64,000 bases of DNA from Magnetococcales bacterium (GTDB taxonomy: Bacteria; Pseudomonadota; Magnetococcia; Magnetococcales; JADFWU01): NCBI GenBank assembly GCA_015234045.1, contig JADFWU010000001.1, positions 62,001 to 126,000 of the forward strand, given 5' to 3'. The notes under the pieces were generated by a model. The model did not search any database. It saw only the letters and a program-made list of their open reading frames with translations, and was not told the origin of the DNA. Below are positions 54,918 to 63,582 of this stretch, one piece after another. The position numbers were made by a program, and so were the translations under genes. The stretch's first letter is position 1. Every line of letters starts with the position of its first letter.

Positions 54918-56081
54918 ATGTCTACAGTACAACAGAATGCGGTTACCATTTTTGATACAACCCTTCGTGATGGTGAACAGAGTCCAGGTGTGGCTTTGAG
55001 TCCTGCGGATAAGGTTGTTATCGCCCAACAGCTTGAAGCAATGGGTGTGGATGTTATTGAGGCGGGGTTTCCCATCTCCAGCACAGGAGAAGCCGCTGGT
55101 GTGTCCGCTGTGGCAAAAAGTGTGCGTGAATCGGTTGTGTGTGCGTTTGCTCGGGCTCATCAAGCGGATATTACAGCAGCAGTGCAGGCTTTGAAAAAGG
55201 CGATACGGCCACGCATTCACCTCTTTATTGCCACGTCAGAATTGCATATGCGTCATAAATTGAATATGGCACCCGATGCTGTGTTGGATCGGGCTGTGTG
55301 GGCGGTAAAAGAGGCGCGGCGCTGGTGTGATGATGTGGAGTTCTCAGCGGAAGATGCCACGCGCTCTGATTTTGATTTTCTTTGTCGAATCACTGAGGCC
55401 GTTATTAAGGCTGGTGCGACTACGGTAAATATTCCCGATACGGTGGGGTATGCCATTCCCGATCAATTTGGTGCATTGATAGGTCGGTTGCGTACAACGG
55501 TAAGTAATGCGGATCAGGCCATTTTCTCGGTGCATTGTCACGATGATCTCGGCATGGCAACAGCGAATTCCATCGCAGCGGTTGCCAATGGTGCCAGACA
55601 GGTTGAATGCACGATCAATGGTATTGGAGAACGGGCTGGTAACGCGGCGTTGGAAGAGGTGGTTATGGCGTTGCGGACGCGATCCGATTCATTTTCCGCT
55701 ACCACTGCCATCAAGAGTGACCAAATCGGTTTCTGTTCGCAGTTGGTCGCCCAACGAACCGGTATGGATGTCGCAGCCAATAAAGCCGTTGTAGGGCGCA
55801 ATGCTTTTGCCCATGAGTCAGGGATTCATCAGGATGGATTGCTCAAAAATTCAAATACCTATGAAATTATGACACCAGAATCTGTAGGCTGGCAAGGTAC
55901 ACGGATGGTCATGGGTAAACACTCCGGGCGGCGGGCCTTTCAAGATTGGTTGGGTCGAATGGAGAGTGTTTCGTTTGATGAAATGTGCCTTGAGGGGGCT
56001 TTCGAACGCTTCAAAGCCATGGCCGATCAAGGTATGCATCCCACACGGGATGAGGTGCTTGGTTGGGTTGATCGCGGTTGA
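54918..56081 (+). CDS. leuA: 2-isopropylmalate synthase lacking the regulatory domain
   Basis: Joins acetyl-CoA and 2-oxoisovalerate, the first committed step of leucine synthesis. The catalytic barrel is complete: FDTTLRDGEQSPGV with the metal Asp, CAFARAHQADI, the metal-binding SVHCHDDLGMATANS, and the HESGIHQDGLLK subdomain. At 387 aa it is about 130 residues shorter than standard LeuA and stops where the C-terminal leucine-sensing domain should begin. No continuation is seen in other frames. Its sequence is LeuA-like and not NifV-like. ATG at 54918 with GGGAG upstream; the upstream frame to 54864 is not conserved. Confidence 0.9.
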   Translation: MSTVQQNAVTIFDTTLRDGEQSPGVALSPADKVVIAQQLEAMGVDVIEAGFPISSTGEAAGVSAVAKSVRESVVCAFARAHQADITAAVQALKKAIRPRIHLFIATSELHMRHKLNMAPDAVLDRAVWAVKEARRWCDDVEFSAEDATRSDFDFLCRITEAVIKAGATTVNIPDTVGYAIPDQFGALIGRLRTTVSNADQAIFSVHCHDDLGMATANSIAAVANGARQVECTINGIGERAGNAALEEVVMALRTRSDSFSATTAIKSDQIGFCSQLVAQRTGMDVAANKAVVGRNAFAHESGIHQDGLLKNSNTYEIMTPESVGWQGTRMVMGKHSGRRAFQDWLGRMESVSFDEMCLEGAFERFKAMADQGMHPTRDEVLGWVDRG

Positions 56082-56099
56082 TCACGGTTGATCACACTA

Positions 56100-56175
56100 T
56101 TTTGTGCAAGTCTGCTGTTTTTGTACGACTGGAATGATACCTGATTTCTACGGCCATGCAGCAGGCTTGCACGTT
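56100..56175. other. Hairpin after leuA
   Basis: TGTGCAAGTCTGCTG and CAGCAGGCTTGCACG can pair at 13 of 15 positions across a loop of about 45 nt, just beyond a short GGTTGATC(G/A)C triplication at the leuA stop. It may end or process the leuA message. Confidence 0.35.
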
Positions 56176-56324
56176 ATGAAATTTCTGAATAAAAGCCATT
56201 GATTCCAGAAAAATCAGTGGATAAATATGAAAAAAAAATTGAACCATAGCAATATATTTGTATAGTTCACAGGAAGCAGAGGGTAAATTTTCAAAAATAA
56301 TAATTAACTGTGGGAGAATATGTT

Positions 56325-57269
56325 ATGGCACAAGCACCGGTTCAACCTGGCCAGAGCATTGATGATGCCTTTCAGTCTATTTTGCGTGCTGATTGGAAAT
56401 ACACAAAAAGTTGGCTACCGGTAGCCTATCACCGTGAAAGTATTGAAGGTCTCCATCAAGGTCGTATTGGCCTGCGTCGTATGCGTTCTGCGCTGTCGAT
56501 TTTTCGTCGTAAGATTCCGCGCAGGGTTCTTATTCAACAAGGTATGGAGATGAAATGGCTGGCAGATGCATTTAGCCCGGCCCGTGATGTGGATGTATTT
56601 GTTGAAGAAACATTGAATGATGAAACCATTTCCGGCAAAGTCCATCCACTTGCTGGTGAAGAGAAACTGCATGTAATTACAAAAAAGCGCAGTGATATCG
56701 GCTATGAACTGGTTCGTGAAACACTGGACAGTGATCGATTCAAAGTCTTTAAAGAGGCATTTCCGCTCTGGATTGAGAATAAAGGCTGGCGTGAGCAGAT
56801 GAAGCCGGAGAAACTTGGGCGCTTGGATAAGCCCATCGAACCCTATGCTGCTGAAGTGATGAACAGACGCTTTAACCGCATCCTCGCCGCTGGTCCTGAG
56901 CTATATGTTATGGATGACGAGGAGTTACATCAGGTCCGTATCCGCATCAAAAAAGTGCGTTATGCCAGTGAATTTTTTGGCGACATCTTTGACAAAGAAA
57001 AAATGGCTAAATTTTCGGCTTTGACCAAAGCGGTTCAGAGTCAAATGGGCACCATCAACGATGTGGCCGTTATGGGCGGTGTTATTGCGCGTTTGCTGGA
57101 AGGAGAAGGGGACAGTGATGTAATCTCCTATATCATCGGCGTGACGGCCTTGAGAGGCGGTCAGAAGCATGTAGCTAAAGAGGGGTTGGCAGAACGTTGG
57201 AAACAGCTGTCATCTCTTGAACTGCCTTGGGTGGATTCACCGGATCGGATTGGTGACGAGTGGGATTGA
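56325..57269 (+). CDS. CHAD-domain protein
   Basis: 314 residues, an all-helical CHAD domain with conserved His/Arg/Lys-rich helices (LHQGRIGLRRMRSAL near the start; HQVRIRIKKVRYASEFF near residue 210). CHAD domains bind inorganic polyphosphate through this basic pore. No triphosphatase (CYTH) domain is fused. The ATG at 56325 has GGGAG 8 nt upstream. It is a single gene with its own terminator. Confidence 0.9.
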   Translation: MAQAPVQPGQSIDDAFQSILRADWKYTKSWLPVAYHRESIEGLHQGRIGLRRMRSALSIFRRKIPRRVLIQQGMEMKWLADAFSPARDVDVFVEETLNDETISGKVHPLAGEEKLHVITKKRSDIGYELVRETLDSDRFKVFKEAFPLWIENKGWREQMKPEKLGRLDKPIEPYAAEVMNRRFNRILAAGPELYVMDDEELHQVRIRIKKVRYASEFFGDIFDKEKMAKFSALTKAVQSQMGTINDVAVMGGVIARLLEGEGDSDVISYIIGVTALRGGQKHVAKEGLAERWKQLSSLELPWVDSPDRIGDEWD

Positions 57270-57373
57270 TTCTACTGAGAGAATTATGTAGTAATTTCAA
57301 ATGGTTAGGTGGTAAGGGAATGCCTGTCCTCTATTCATGAAAGTTGCAGATATTGATGAGAACACTCTCTTAA

Positions 57374-57408
57374 AAAATGAACGCTGAGAGGGCTTCAGCG
57401 TTCATTTT
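57374..57408. terminator. Bidirectional terminator after the CHAD gene
   Basis: AAAATGAACGCTGA and TCAGCGTTCATTTT form a perfect 14-bp stem with a 7-nt loop. Confidence 0.9.
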
Positions 57409-57502
57409 AGTGTAAAGCTGTTTGCCTCACTGGCTGGTTTATGCTACCAATCTTCCCGTGACGTTTTACTGGAGGGACTGTGTTCGAGAAAGGTATTGAT
57501 TA

Positions 57503-58120
57503 ATGGTGCATGATATTCCGGCTCATTACCGGAAAAAGGTGACCAAGGAAGAGATCAACCTGCTACCAATCCGCTCCTGGACAGGTCCAATCCACATCAT
57601 CACTACCGATGAACAAGCGATCAAGGCTGTTTCCAAGCTTAAAAAGCATAAGGTGCTCGGCTTCGATACTGAAACGCGCCCGGTCTTTCGTAAAGGTCAA
57701 AGCCGCGATCCTGCCTTGCTTCAGCTGGCAGATGCCAATGATGCCTATATTTTTCAACTGAAGCGCTTCCGTGAGCGTGAAGCTTTGCGCTCTTTGTTGG
57801 AAAAAAAGAGCATTCTCAAAGTGGGTGTGGCGTTGAAGCAGGATATTCGACAGCTACAACCTATTCTGCCATTTAGAGATGCAGGTTTTGTTGATTTGGC
57901 TGTTTGTGCCCGCAATGCTTCAATCCCCAGCCAGGGATTGAGAACGTTAAGTGCGGCTTTCCTCGGTTGTCGTATCTCAAAACGCGCTCAGTGTTCCAAC
58001 TGGGATCGCTCCAATCTTGCCGATTTTCAAATTAAATATGCTGCAACTGATGCTTGGATTAGTCGGGAAATCTATCTGAAAATGAAAGAGTTTGATGTCG
58101 TAGATAGGCGATTCAACTGA
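57503..58120 (+). CDS. RNase D-like 3'-5' exonuclease
   Basis: A 205-aa DEDDy exonuclease: GFDTETRP supplies the first Asp and Glu, LKQDIRQL the next Asp, and KYAATDAWISREI the last Asp in the YAATDA form typical of RNase D-like enzymes. It lacks the HRDC domain of full RNase D, so it resembles the short stand-alone ribonuclease D family. The substrate is probably structured RNA ends. ATG at 57503; GAAAGG lies upstream. Confidence 0.9.
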   Translation: MVHDIPAHYRKKVTKEEINLLPIRSWTGPIHIITTDEQAIKAVSKLKKHKVLGFDTETRPVFRKGQSRDPALLQLADANDAYIFQLKRFREREALRSLLEKKSILKVGVALKQDIRQLQPILPFRDAGFVDLAVCARNASIPSQGLRTLSAAFLGCRISKRAQCSNWDRSNLADFQIKYAATDAWISREIYLKMKEFDVVDRRFN

Positions 58121-58212
58121 AGAATGTCCTTATTGATTATGCATGCGCAAGGTTCAAGTCACCGGTTTTAGTCGGTCAGCTTCAGCACCGTCATTCCCCC
58201 AGGAAAACTGAG

Positions 58213-58381
58213 GAATTATTATGGTGCTTTCGTCTAAAATTTGAACAGTCAGCCGTTCCAGCCCTGGTGATATTTTTGCTCTGATGATCTGCTTCGCATA
58301 TCAAAAGCGGCGCAAAAACATCACCAGGATTTTCACTCAGGTTGTGATTCATTGTCTAATTTCGGATCGAAATTACTATAA
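58213..58381. repeat. Family A repeat, full-length unit
   Basis: GTGCTTTCGTCTAAAATTTG to GGATCGAAATTACTATA, with the internal hairpin complete except for a changed right arm edge (CACCAGGATTTTCACTC). Confidence 0.9.
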
Positions 58382-58416
58382 GATGAGGGATGCTTGAGCG
58401 GGTAGTCGTTCTGTGC

Positions 58417-58731
58417 TCAATTTGGGAGCAGTCTGCGAGAGGCCAGAGGGTCAAACGGTTTGCGCACCTGCTGATCATTCATAAGTTGGTTGATGCGGTC
58501 TTGAATTACATCCCAAGCCAGAAGAAGACGGCCCAACTCATCAACCATTTCATTTGTGTGGCGATTATCGTCCAGTTCCATGGCGGGATCAAGTTGCCGT
58601 ACCGTGCTGATACCGCTCAATAGTGCATCCCGTGTTTGAGAGACAACATGGGCAACTTGAGCGAGTCGGTCCAGATCCAGATCTTCAAGGGAATCCACGT
58701 CCCAGGGTGGATGCAAGTCATCGGAAATCAT
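58417..58731 (-). CDS. Small acidic hypothetical protein coupled to the ODP-GGDEF gene
   Basis: A 104-aa helical protein with no recognised family and no membrane segment. An acidic N-terminus (LEDLDLDRLAQ) and a helix pair (TNEMVDELGRLLLAWDV) suggest a helix-bundle adaptor. Its ATG overlaps the end of the upstream diguanylate cyclase gene by 4 bp (ATGA), so both are made together and may interact. Confidence 0.7.
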   Translation of the reverse strand: MISDDLHPPWDVDSLEDLDLDRLAQVAHVVSQTRDALLSGISTVRQLDPAMELDDNRHTNEMVDELGRLLLAWDVIQDRINQLMNDQQVRKPFDPLASRRLLPN

Positions 58732-60551
58732 GGCAGTACATCTTCATCAAAGCAGACTTGGTTGCGACCATTGTTTTTTGCGTAATAGAGTAATTTATCG
58801 GCTCGTTCAAGTGCATCGGTGAGTTGTTCTTTTTGCTTTCTCATGGCGAGACCGGCACTGATGGTGATTTGATAACCATCCATCTTTCCTTGAAATGTGA
58901 GGCGTTCGACATTTTTTCGAATGCGTTCGCACACATCTACGGATTTTTCCAGGCTGTTGCCGACAATAAACATGGCAAACTCTTCACCACCCAATCGAAC
59001 TGGCACATCACTGCCGCGCGTGGTATCCAGCAGTACCTCTGCCACATCTTTCAAAACATCATCACCGGCATTGTGACCAAAGGTGTCATTGACCTTTTTG
59101 AAGAAATCGATATCAAATAGTGCGATAGCGATGGTGGCATTGGCATCCCTGTTATGGATATCAAACAGACGGCGCACCGTCTCTTGCATGTAAAACCGTG
59201 TATAAAGATTGGTAAGTGGATCTCGAATTGAGCGGTTATAGAGTTGTTGGCGCTCCATATCGAGAGAGCGGTAAATGGATTCCCGCTCCACAACTACTGC
59301 CAATGGTACGCTGATCTGTTCCAGAACCTGTTCCATATCCAGATCAATTTTTACCTTTTCACTCAGATGAAATACCGCCACAGCGTGCACCCGACGTGCA
59401 CCAGGTGAGAAAAGGGGAATAATCAGTACAGGCCCACTGCTTTTGGATGGTCCAAGGTCTGGACAAATGAACTCACTGGCATCGTTGAGTAGTAGATACG
59501 GCTTATTATACTTATCATTCCAATGTGCTCGATTTAGACCGAGAAATGCTTTACAGGTTGCTGGCGGTGAACTGCTTTTACCGCGATAACGAGTCGTCGG
59601 TCCTAAATGGAGAATTTCTCCACTCTCTGATTCTGAGAAAAATTCCAGCGTTTCAACAGGCAGGATGGGTTCAGCCAGTTTGATAAGTGCGGGTACGATT
59701 TCACTAAAACTGCGGTGTAGGATGATGGTTTCCATTAAATCACGCAAAATGGTGTTGATGCGTGATAGGCGTTGAATATCAGTATTTTTGCGGGTCATCA
59801 GGTAGAGGCCGCAATCAATCTCTTTGAGCCGTGAAAAGATATATTTGACCAAATTGCCTGGAATGATACGACCATGTTGCGGCGCAATCAGATCAATGGG
59901 ATGGATCTCAAGTGAGACCAAGCCGTGTACCAGAATATCCCGGCTGGGCATATAGTGTTCGTGAAATGGACGAAGATTCTCAAAATAGCCTTCATCTCGA
60001 GCAATGAGATCCCAACCTTCGGTAAAACCACCAAACAGATCGCTGGAAAAAAGGATCTTCTCCTGATGGTCATAGGTGCAAAAGGCACCGGGAAAATGGA
60101 GGTACGGTGTTAAAATGAAGGAGAGTTCATAGTCGTTAACTTTCAAGGTCCAGTCATTTTTTTCTATGCACATCAACGGCATTTTCAGACCGTAATGTTT
60201 TAATAGAACATTGGTACGCCAATGACTGACCAATACCGCATCATCCCGACTGATCATGGTGTCTATGGTGGGCATGATGGCGGTGATGTCTGGATCTTGA
60301 TGATGACAGACAAAGTAACGGATATGTTCAAACGGTATGATCTGCTTGATTTTACGCAGCGTATGTTCAAATGTCAGCGGTGATCCAGGATCAAACAGGA
60401 TGGATTGATCACCCAACTCAATGAGATAGGTATGACATTGGAAGGGATCGCCAGGAAGGTAGTGACCGACCCACCAGACATGGTCGGCCAGCTGAATGGC
60501 ATTTTCAGAGTCGCCTTCCTTGATGGCTGCCAGGTAATCATTCAAATGCAT
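58728..60551 (-). CDS. MBL-fold diiron (ODP-type) sensor with GGDEF diguanylate cyclase
   Basis: 607 residues. The first ~240 are a flavodiiron-type metallo-beta-lactamase domain with ligand candidates H84, D86 and D88 (HHQDPD), H152, D171 and H226. This matches oxygen-binding diiron protein (ODP) sensors. A GAF-like middle (about 260-420) follows, then a GGDEF domain with the active signature LGGEEFAMF near 520 and the DIDFFKKVNDTFGH motif. It should make c-di-GMP in response to oxygen or a related redox signal; that input is inferred. Start ATG at 60551. Confidence 0.85.
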   Translation of the reverse strand: MHLNDYLAAIKEGDSENAIQLADHVWWVGHYLPGDPFQCHTYLIELGDQSILFDPGSPLTFEHTLRKIKQIIPFEHIRYFVCHHQDPDITAIMPTIDTMISRDDAVLVSHWRTNVLLKHYGLKMPLMCIEKNDWTLKVNDYELSFILTPYLHFPGAFCTYDHQEKILFSSDLFGGFTEGWDLIARDEGYFENLRPFHEHYMPSRDILVHGLVSLEIHPIDLIAPQHGRIIPGNLVKYIFSRLKEIDCGLYLMTRKNTDIQRLSRINTILRDLMETIILHRSFSEIVPALIKLAEPILPVETLEFFSESESGEILHLGPTTRYRGKSSSPPATCKAFLGLNRAHWNDKYNKPYLLLNDASEFICPDLGPSKSSGPVLIIPLFSPGARRVHAVAVFHLSEKVKIDLDMEQVLEQISVPLAVVVERESIYRSLDMERQQLYNRSIRDPLTNLYTRFYMQETVRRLFDIHNRDANATIAIALFDIDFFKKVNDTFGHNAGDDVLKDVAEVLLDTTRGSDVPVRLGGEEFAMFIVGNSLEKSVDVCERIRKNVERLTFQGKMDGYQITISAGLAMRKQKEQLTDALERADKLLYYAKNNGRNQVCFDEDVLP

Positions 60552-60633
60552 GATCGAATCCTCTGAAATCCACAGTTATGGATAAATCTCAGAGTAACTG
60601 CTTCCAGACAATTTTGCAAAATATTCAGATATT

Positions 60634-62793
60634 TTAAGCTGTTTTATTGACAAGGGTATCCACTGCGGCATAGTCGATTTTTCCAGTACCAGTAAGTGGT
60701 AGTTTTTCAATGGTTTGTAGATTTTTGGCAATATGTAGCTCACTCAGACCCATTTCACGGGTTTTTTTCATCAAGAGTGTGCGCTGTGGATTGGGATGTT
60801 CGGTGAGAAGAACAATTTTCTCACCTTTGCGCGGATCAGGCAAACGCACCGCAACATGATTGTGGTCCGGCCAAACCGATGATGCGATACGCTCAACTGC
60901 TGCAAGCGAGACCATTTCACCACCGATTTTAGCAAATCGTTTTGCCCGCCCTTGAATAAATACAAACCCTTCAGCATCCACGTGGACGATGTCGCCGGTA
61001 TCGTACCATCGGCTATTGGGCAAATCCGAGTTCAATGGCAGTGTTTTACCGGGCTTTTCTGCATCAAGGTAACCGGGCATCACATTGGCACCGGCGACCA
61101 GCAATTGACCACCAGTTTCAATGCCAGAAATCGGCTTTATCTTATACGCAATACCGGGCAAAAACCGGCCAACACTGCCTTGTTTGAACAAAACAGGTGT
61201 GTTGACTGAAATGACAGGGCTGGTTTCTGTCGCGCCGTAACCTTCTAAAATACGCAAGCCAAACCTGTTGGCCCATAGATCCCGTGTTTCACTTTTCAAC
61301 GGTTCAGCACCAGAAATCGCCAAGCGGATTGTTTGAAAATCCACAGGATGGGCAACTCTACCCCAGGCATTGAGAAAGGTATCGGTGCCGGCAATGATTG
61401 TGCAGCCTTCCCGCATACAGAGTGTGGCGATTTTTCGGTATTCCAGTGGTGAAGGGTGCATATAGCTGGGAATAGCATTGAACAGTGGCACCAGCAAATT
61501 CACTGTTAAACCAAAACAATGAAACAGAGGCAGGGCATTAAATAGTTTATCTTGAGGTGTGAACGGCACATGGGCGGTGTTTTGAGCGACATTGGACAAT
61601 AGATTATGATGGGTAAGCGGTACTGCCTTGGGAGCGCCTTCAGAGCCGGATGTAAATAAAATAGCGGCTGTTTGTTGGGCGTTGGCAGTGCAAAGTCTGC
61701 TTGCCAAGGCAGGAAAACGGGCATTGATAAAGCTTGGTATCAACCACCAGGGTTTGACGTTTTTTCGCATCTCTTCCAAATAGAGAATCTCTACTGGTGG
61801 GTTGGGAAAGTCATGACTGTTGTCAGTGAGTTGTGTGATCAGGTCCGTTAAACCGGCCTTTCGAATAAATTTTTTCGAGGTGAAAATGGTTCGAATCTGA
61901 GCTGTGGCACATCCTGCACGGATTGGACCGGCACCAGCGGTAAAATTGATCAATGCTGGTGTCTTGTTGATGGACAAGGTGCCAAACAAGGCCAGTACGT
62001 TAACAGTGCCTGTGGGCAACATGATGCCGATGTTTTTTTCTGTATCAGCAACAACATCATCAATCATTCGACCAATTAGCTGAGAACGAAAAAGAGTCGA
62101 ACGCAGCGTAAAGGAAAGGCCAAGGGAGTCACTGATAACGGGTTTAGTTGGATCGTGGGTTTGAGCGGTTTGGGTTAGCTTTTTCCATAGATTGACCGGC
62201 TTGGAAAGCTGTGCCTGTGTGCGCGCTTCACTGATGGCATAACCAAGTGCTAATGCATAAGTCGTTGTGGAGGTCCGTACTGAGAATTCGGGTAGCAATA
62301 TCTTGTAAGAGTAGATATGACCCGAACAAATGGACAATCTGTTTTGAGTGAAATGAGGTTGAAGCAGTCTGTCTGGCAGAGGGGTACAGAGAACCTGTGG
62401 ATTAATACCACACTTTTTCGCAAGCTGCATCGGCCAGGCCAACGTTTTGATTGCCGTTGGATTTTGAGGCGGTACTGTTTCCGGGAAGACGACAATATCT
62501 CCGCCGTTGATGAGATGATTGCTGAGTCTTTCCAGCTGTTTTGCTGAGATTTCATAGATGGGTTTTTCGAATGAAAAAAATAAATTTTTCAGATGGTGGT
62601 CAGGTGGTGGAAAAATCTTACAAGAGGAAGAGAACAGGCTGAAAAAAGCCCAGGCATTCAGTTTGGTTGGAAAATGCCCGGTCACTACAAATAGCTGACC
62701 CTGTGAAGTCTGGTACCTATCAGAAAGCGGTTTTGTGTGCCAGAACAGGCGGGCTATCTGACGACCGATCGCGCTGATAATACGTGCCTTCAT
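60634..62793 (-). CDS. Aas-like acyl-ACP synthetase with degenerate acyltransferase half
   Basis: 719 residues. The C-terminal two-thirds is an AMP-forming acyl ligase (LFTSGSEGAPKAVPLTH, GYGATETSPV, YDTGDIVHVDAEGFV, K in LPLTGTGKIDY). The first ~220 residues correspond to the PlsC-type acyltransferase of Aas, but the HX4D box is not preserved (GHFPTKLN) and FPEGTR has become FPETVPP. Lysophospholipid acylation is therefore doubtful, and the protein may be only a ligase. The ATG at 62793 is chosen over the in-frame ATG at 62814. Both lie near a hairpin. Confidence 0.85.
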   Translation of the reverse strand: MKARIISAIGRQIARLFWHTKPLSDRYQTSQGQLFVVTGHFPTKLNAWAFFSLFSSSCKIFPPPDHHLKNLFFSFEKPIYEISAKQLERLSNHLINGGDIVVFPETVPPQNPTAIKTLAWPMQLAKKCGINPQVLCTPLPDRLLQPHFTQNRLSICSGHIYSYKILLPEFSVRTSTTTYALALGYAISEARTQAQLSKPVNLWKKLTQTAQTHDPTKPVISDSLGLSFTLRSTLFRSQLIGRMIDDVVADTEKNIGIMLPTGTVNVLALFGTLSINKTPALINFTAGAGPIRAGCATAQIRTIFTSKKFIRKAGLTDLITQLTDNSHDFPNPPVEILYLEEMRKNVKPWWLIPSFINARFPALASRLCTANAQQTAAILFTSGSEGAPKAVPLTHHNLLSNVAQNTAHVPFTPQDKLFNALPLFHCFGLTVNLLVPLFNAIPSYMHPSPLEYRKIATLCMREGCTIIAGTDTFLNAWGRVAHPVDFQTIRLAISGAEPLKSETRDLWANRFGLRILEGYGATETSPVISVNTPVLFKQGSVGRFLPGIAYKIKPISGIETGGQLLVAGANVMPGYLDAEKPGKTLPLNSDLPNSRWYDTGDIVHVDAEGFVFIQGRAKRFAKIGGEMVSLAAVERIASSVWPDHNHVAVRLPDPRKGEKIVLLTEHPNPQRTLLMKKTREMGLSELHIAKNLQTIEKLPLTGTGKIDYAAVDTLVNKTA

Positions 62794-62805
62794 GAAGGGA
62801 AAGCC

Positions 62806-62846
62806 TCCATCCACCCAGATATATGTGGAGGGAGGCTTGCTCCCAT
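62806..62846 (-). promoter_or_regulatory. Hairpin between the rubrerythrin-like and aas-like genes
   Basis: AAGCCTCCATCCAC and GTGGAGGGAGGCTT pair at 13 of 14 positions. It covers the GGAGG that would serve as the aas-like ribosome-binding site, so it may both end the upstream message and limit aas translation. Confidence 0.5.
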
Positions 62847-62855
62847 CATGACAGG

Positions 62856-63338
62856 TTACAGAGCCACGCGGTCTGCTTCATCCATACCGATATTGCGGAG
62901 ATTGCGGGTAAGGATTTCGGCGTGCTCTTTTTCTTCGTCTGCGAGTTCCTGACAGAATTGCTTCAGAGCGTCATCTTTGGCTTCTTCGACCATGTCAGCA
63001 TAGTTCTTACGGGCGGTTTCTTCCATGGCGATGGCTAGGTTGAACACTTGCTCCATGGTGCCGTTTTTGATGATTTTATTCTCTTTTTTCGGGATGATTT
63101 CATCATCTTTTACGGCTTTGTCCAGCTTCTTAAGGTAGCCGTCCCAGTCATAGTCAAGACCAGCACCTTTTGCTTTCTTTGCGATCACACGGGCGTGGTC
63201 ATCTTCCATGTCCACAAATTCCAGAAAAAGCATACGTGCTTCGTCATTTGTGGTCTCTTCTGCGGCGAGCCGATAGAAGTTGGCTGCTTTGACCTCATTG
63301 AAGATGGCGTTTTTGAACAACTCAGTCGCTTTGCTCAT
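62856..63338 (-). CDS. Rubrerythrin-like ferritin-fold diiron protein
   Basis: A 160-aa four-helix protein with the carboxylate motifs of rubrerythrins: NEVKAANFY, EFVDMEDDHARV, AMEETARKNY and ADEEKEHAEIL. The C-terminal rubredoxin domain is absent. It probably reduces peroxide or stores iron. The ATG at 63338 is preferred (TGGAAA upstream). It is transcribed toward the aas-like gene and ends 63 bp before that start. Confidence 0.85.
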   Translation of the reverse strand: MSKATELFKNAIFNEVKAANFYRLAAEETTNDEARMLFLEFVDMEDDHARVIAKKAKGAGLDYDWDGYLKKLDKAVKDDEIIPKKENKIIKNGTMEQVFNLAIAMEETARKNYADMVEEAKDDALKQFCQELADEEKEHAEILTRNLRNIGMDEADRVAL

Positions 63339-63582
63339 AATTTCCAATTCCACTCCGAATTTCGCAGCTGGGCAGGTTGAAACATCGGTCTGCCAGTCAG
63401 TTTAGAAGCGTCTTTGAGTAATTCAATAGACGTGCATAAAAAGACGATACTTCAGCTGCTTTTATGATTATATTATCTTCGCGCGTATATTAAGACACAT
63501 CATGATAATGAATTCAACGGAATATATGTGTAAAAGATCTGGAAAATGCCTATCTTGAAGTGGAGAATGAGGTTTGGCCATC

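Noticed and set aside
54692-55084. Minus-strand frame opposite the start of leuA
   Set aside because: It is antisense to a clearly conserved coding region and the leader region, with no family similarity.
58140-58200. tRNA-like sequence (GGTTCAAGTC)
   Set aside because: No acceptor or anticodon stems can be drawn around it.
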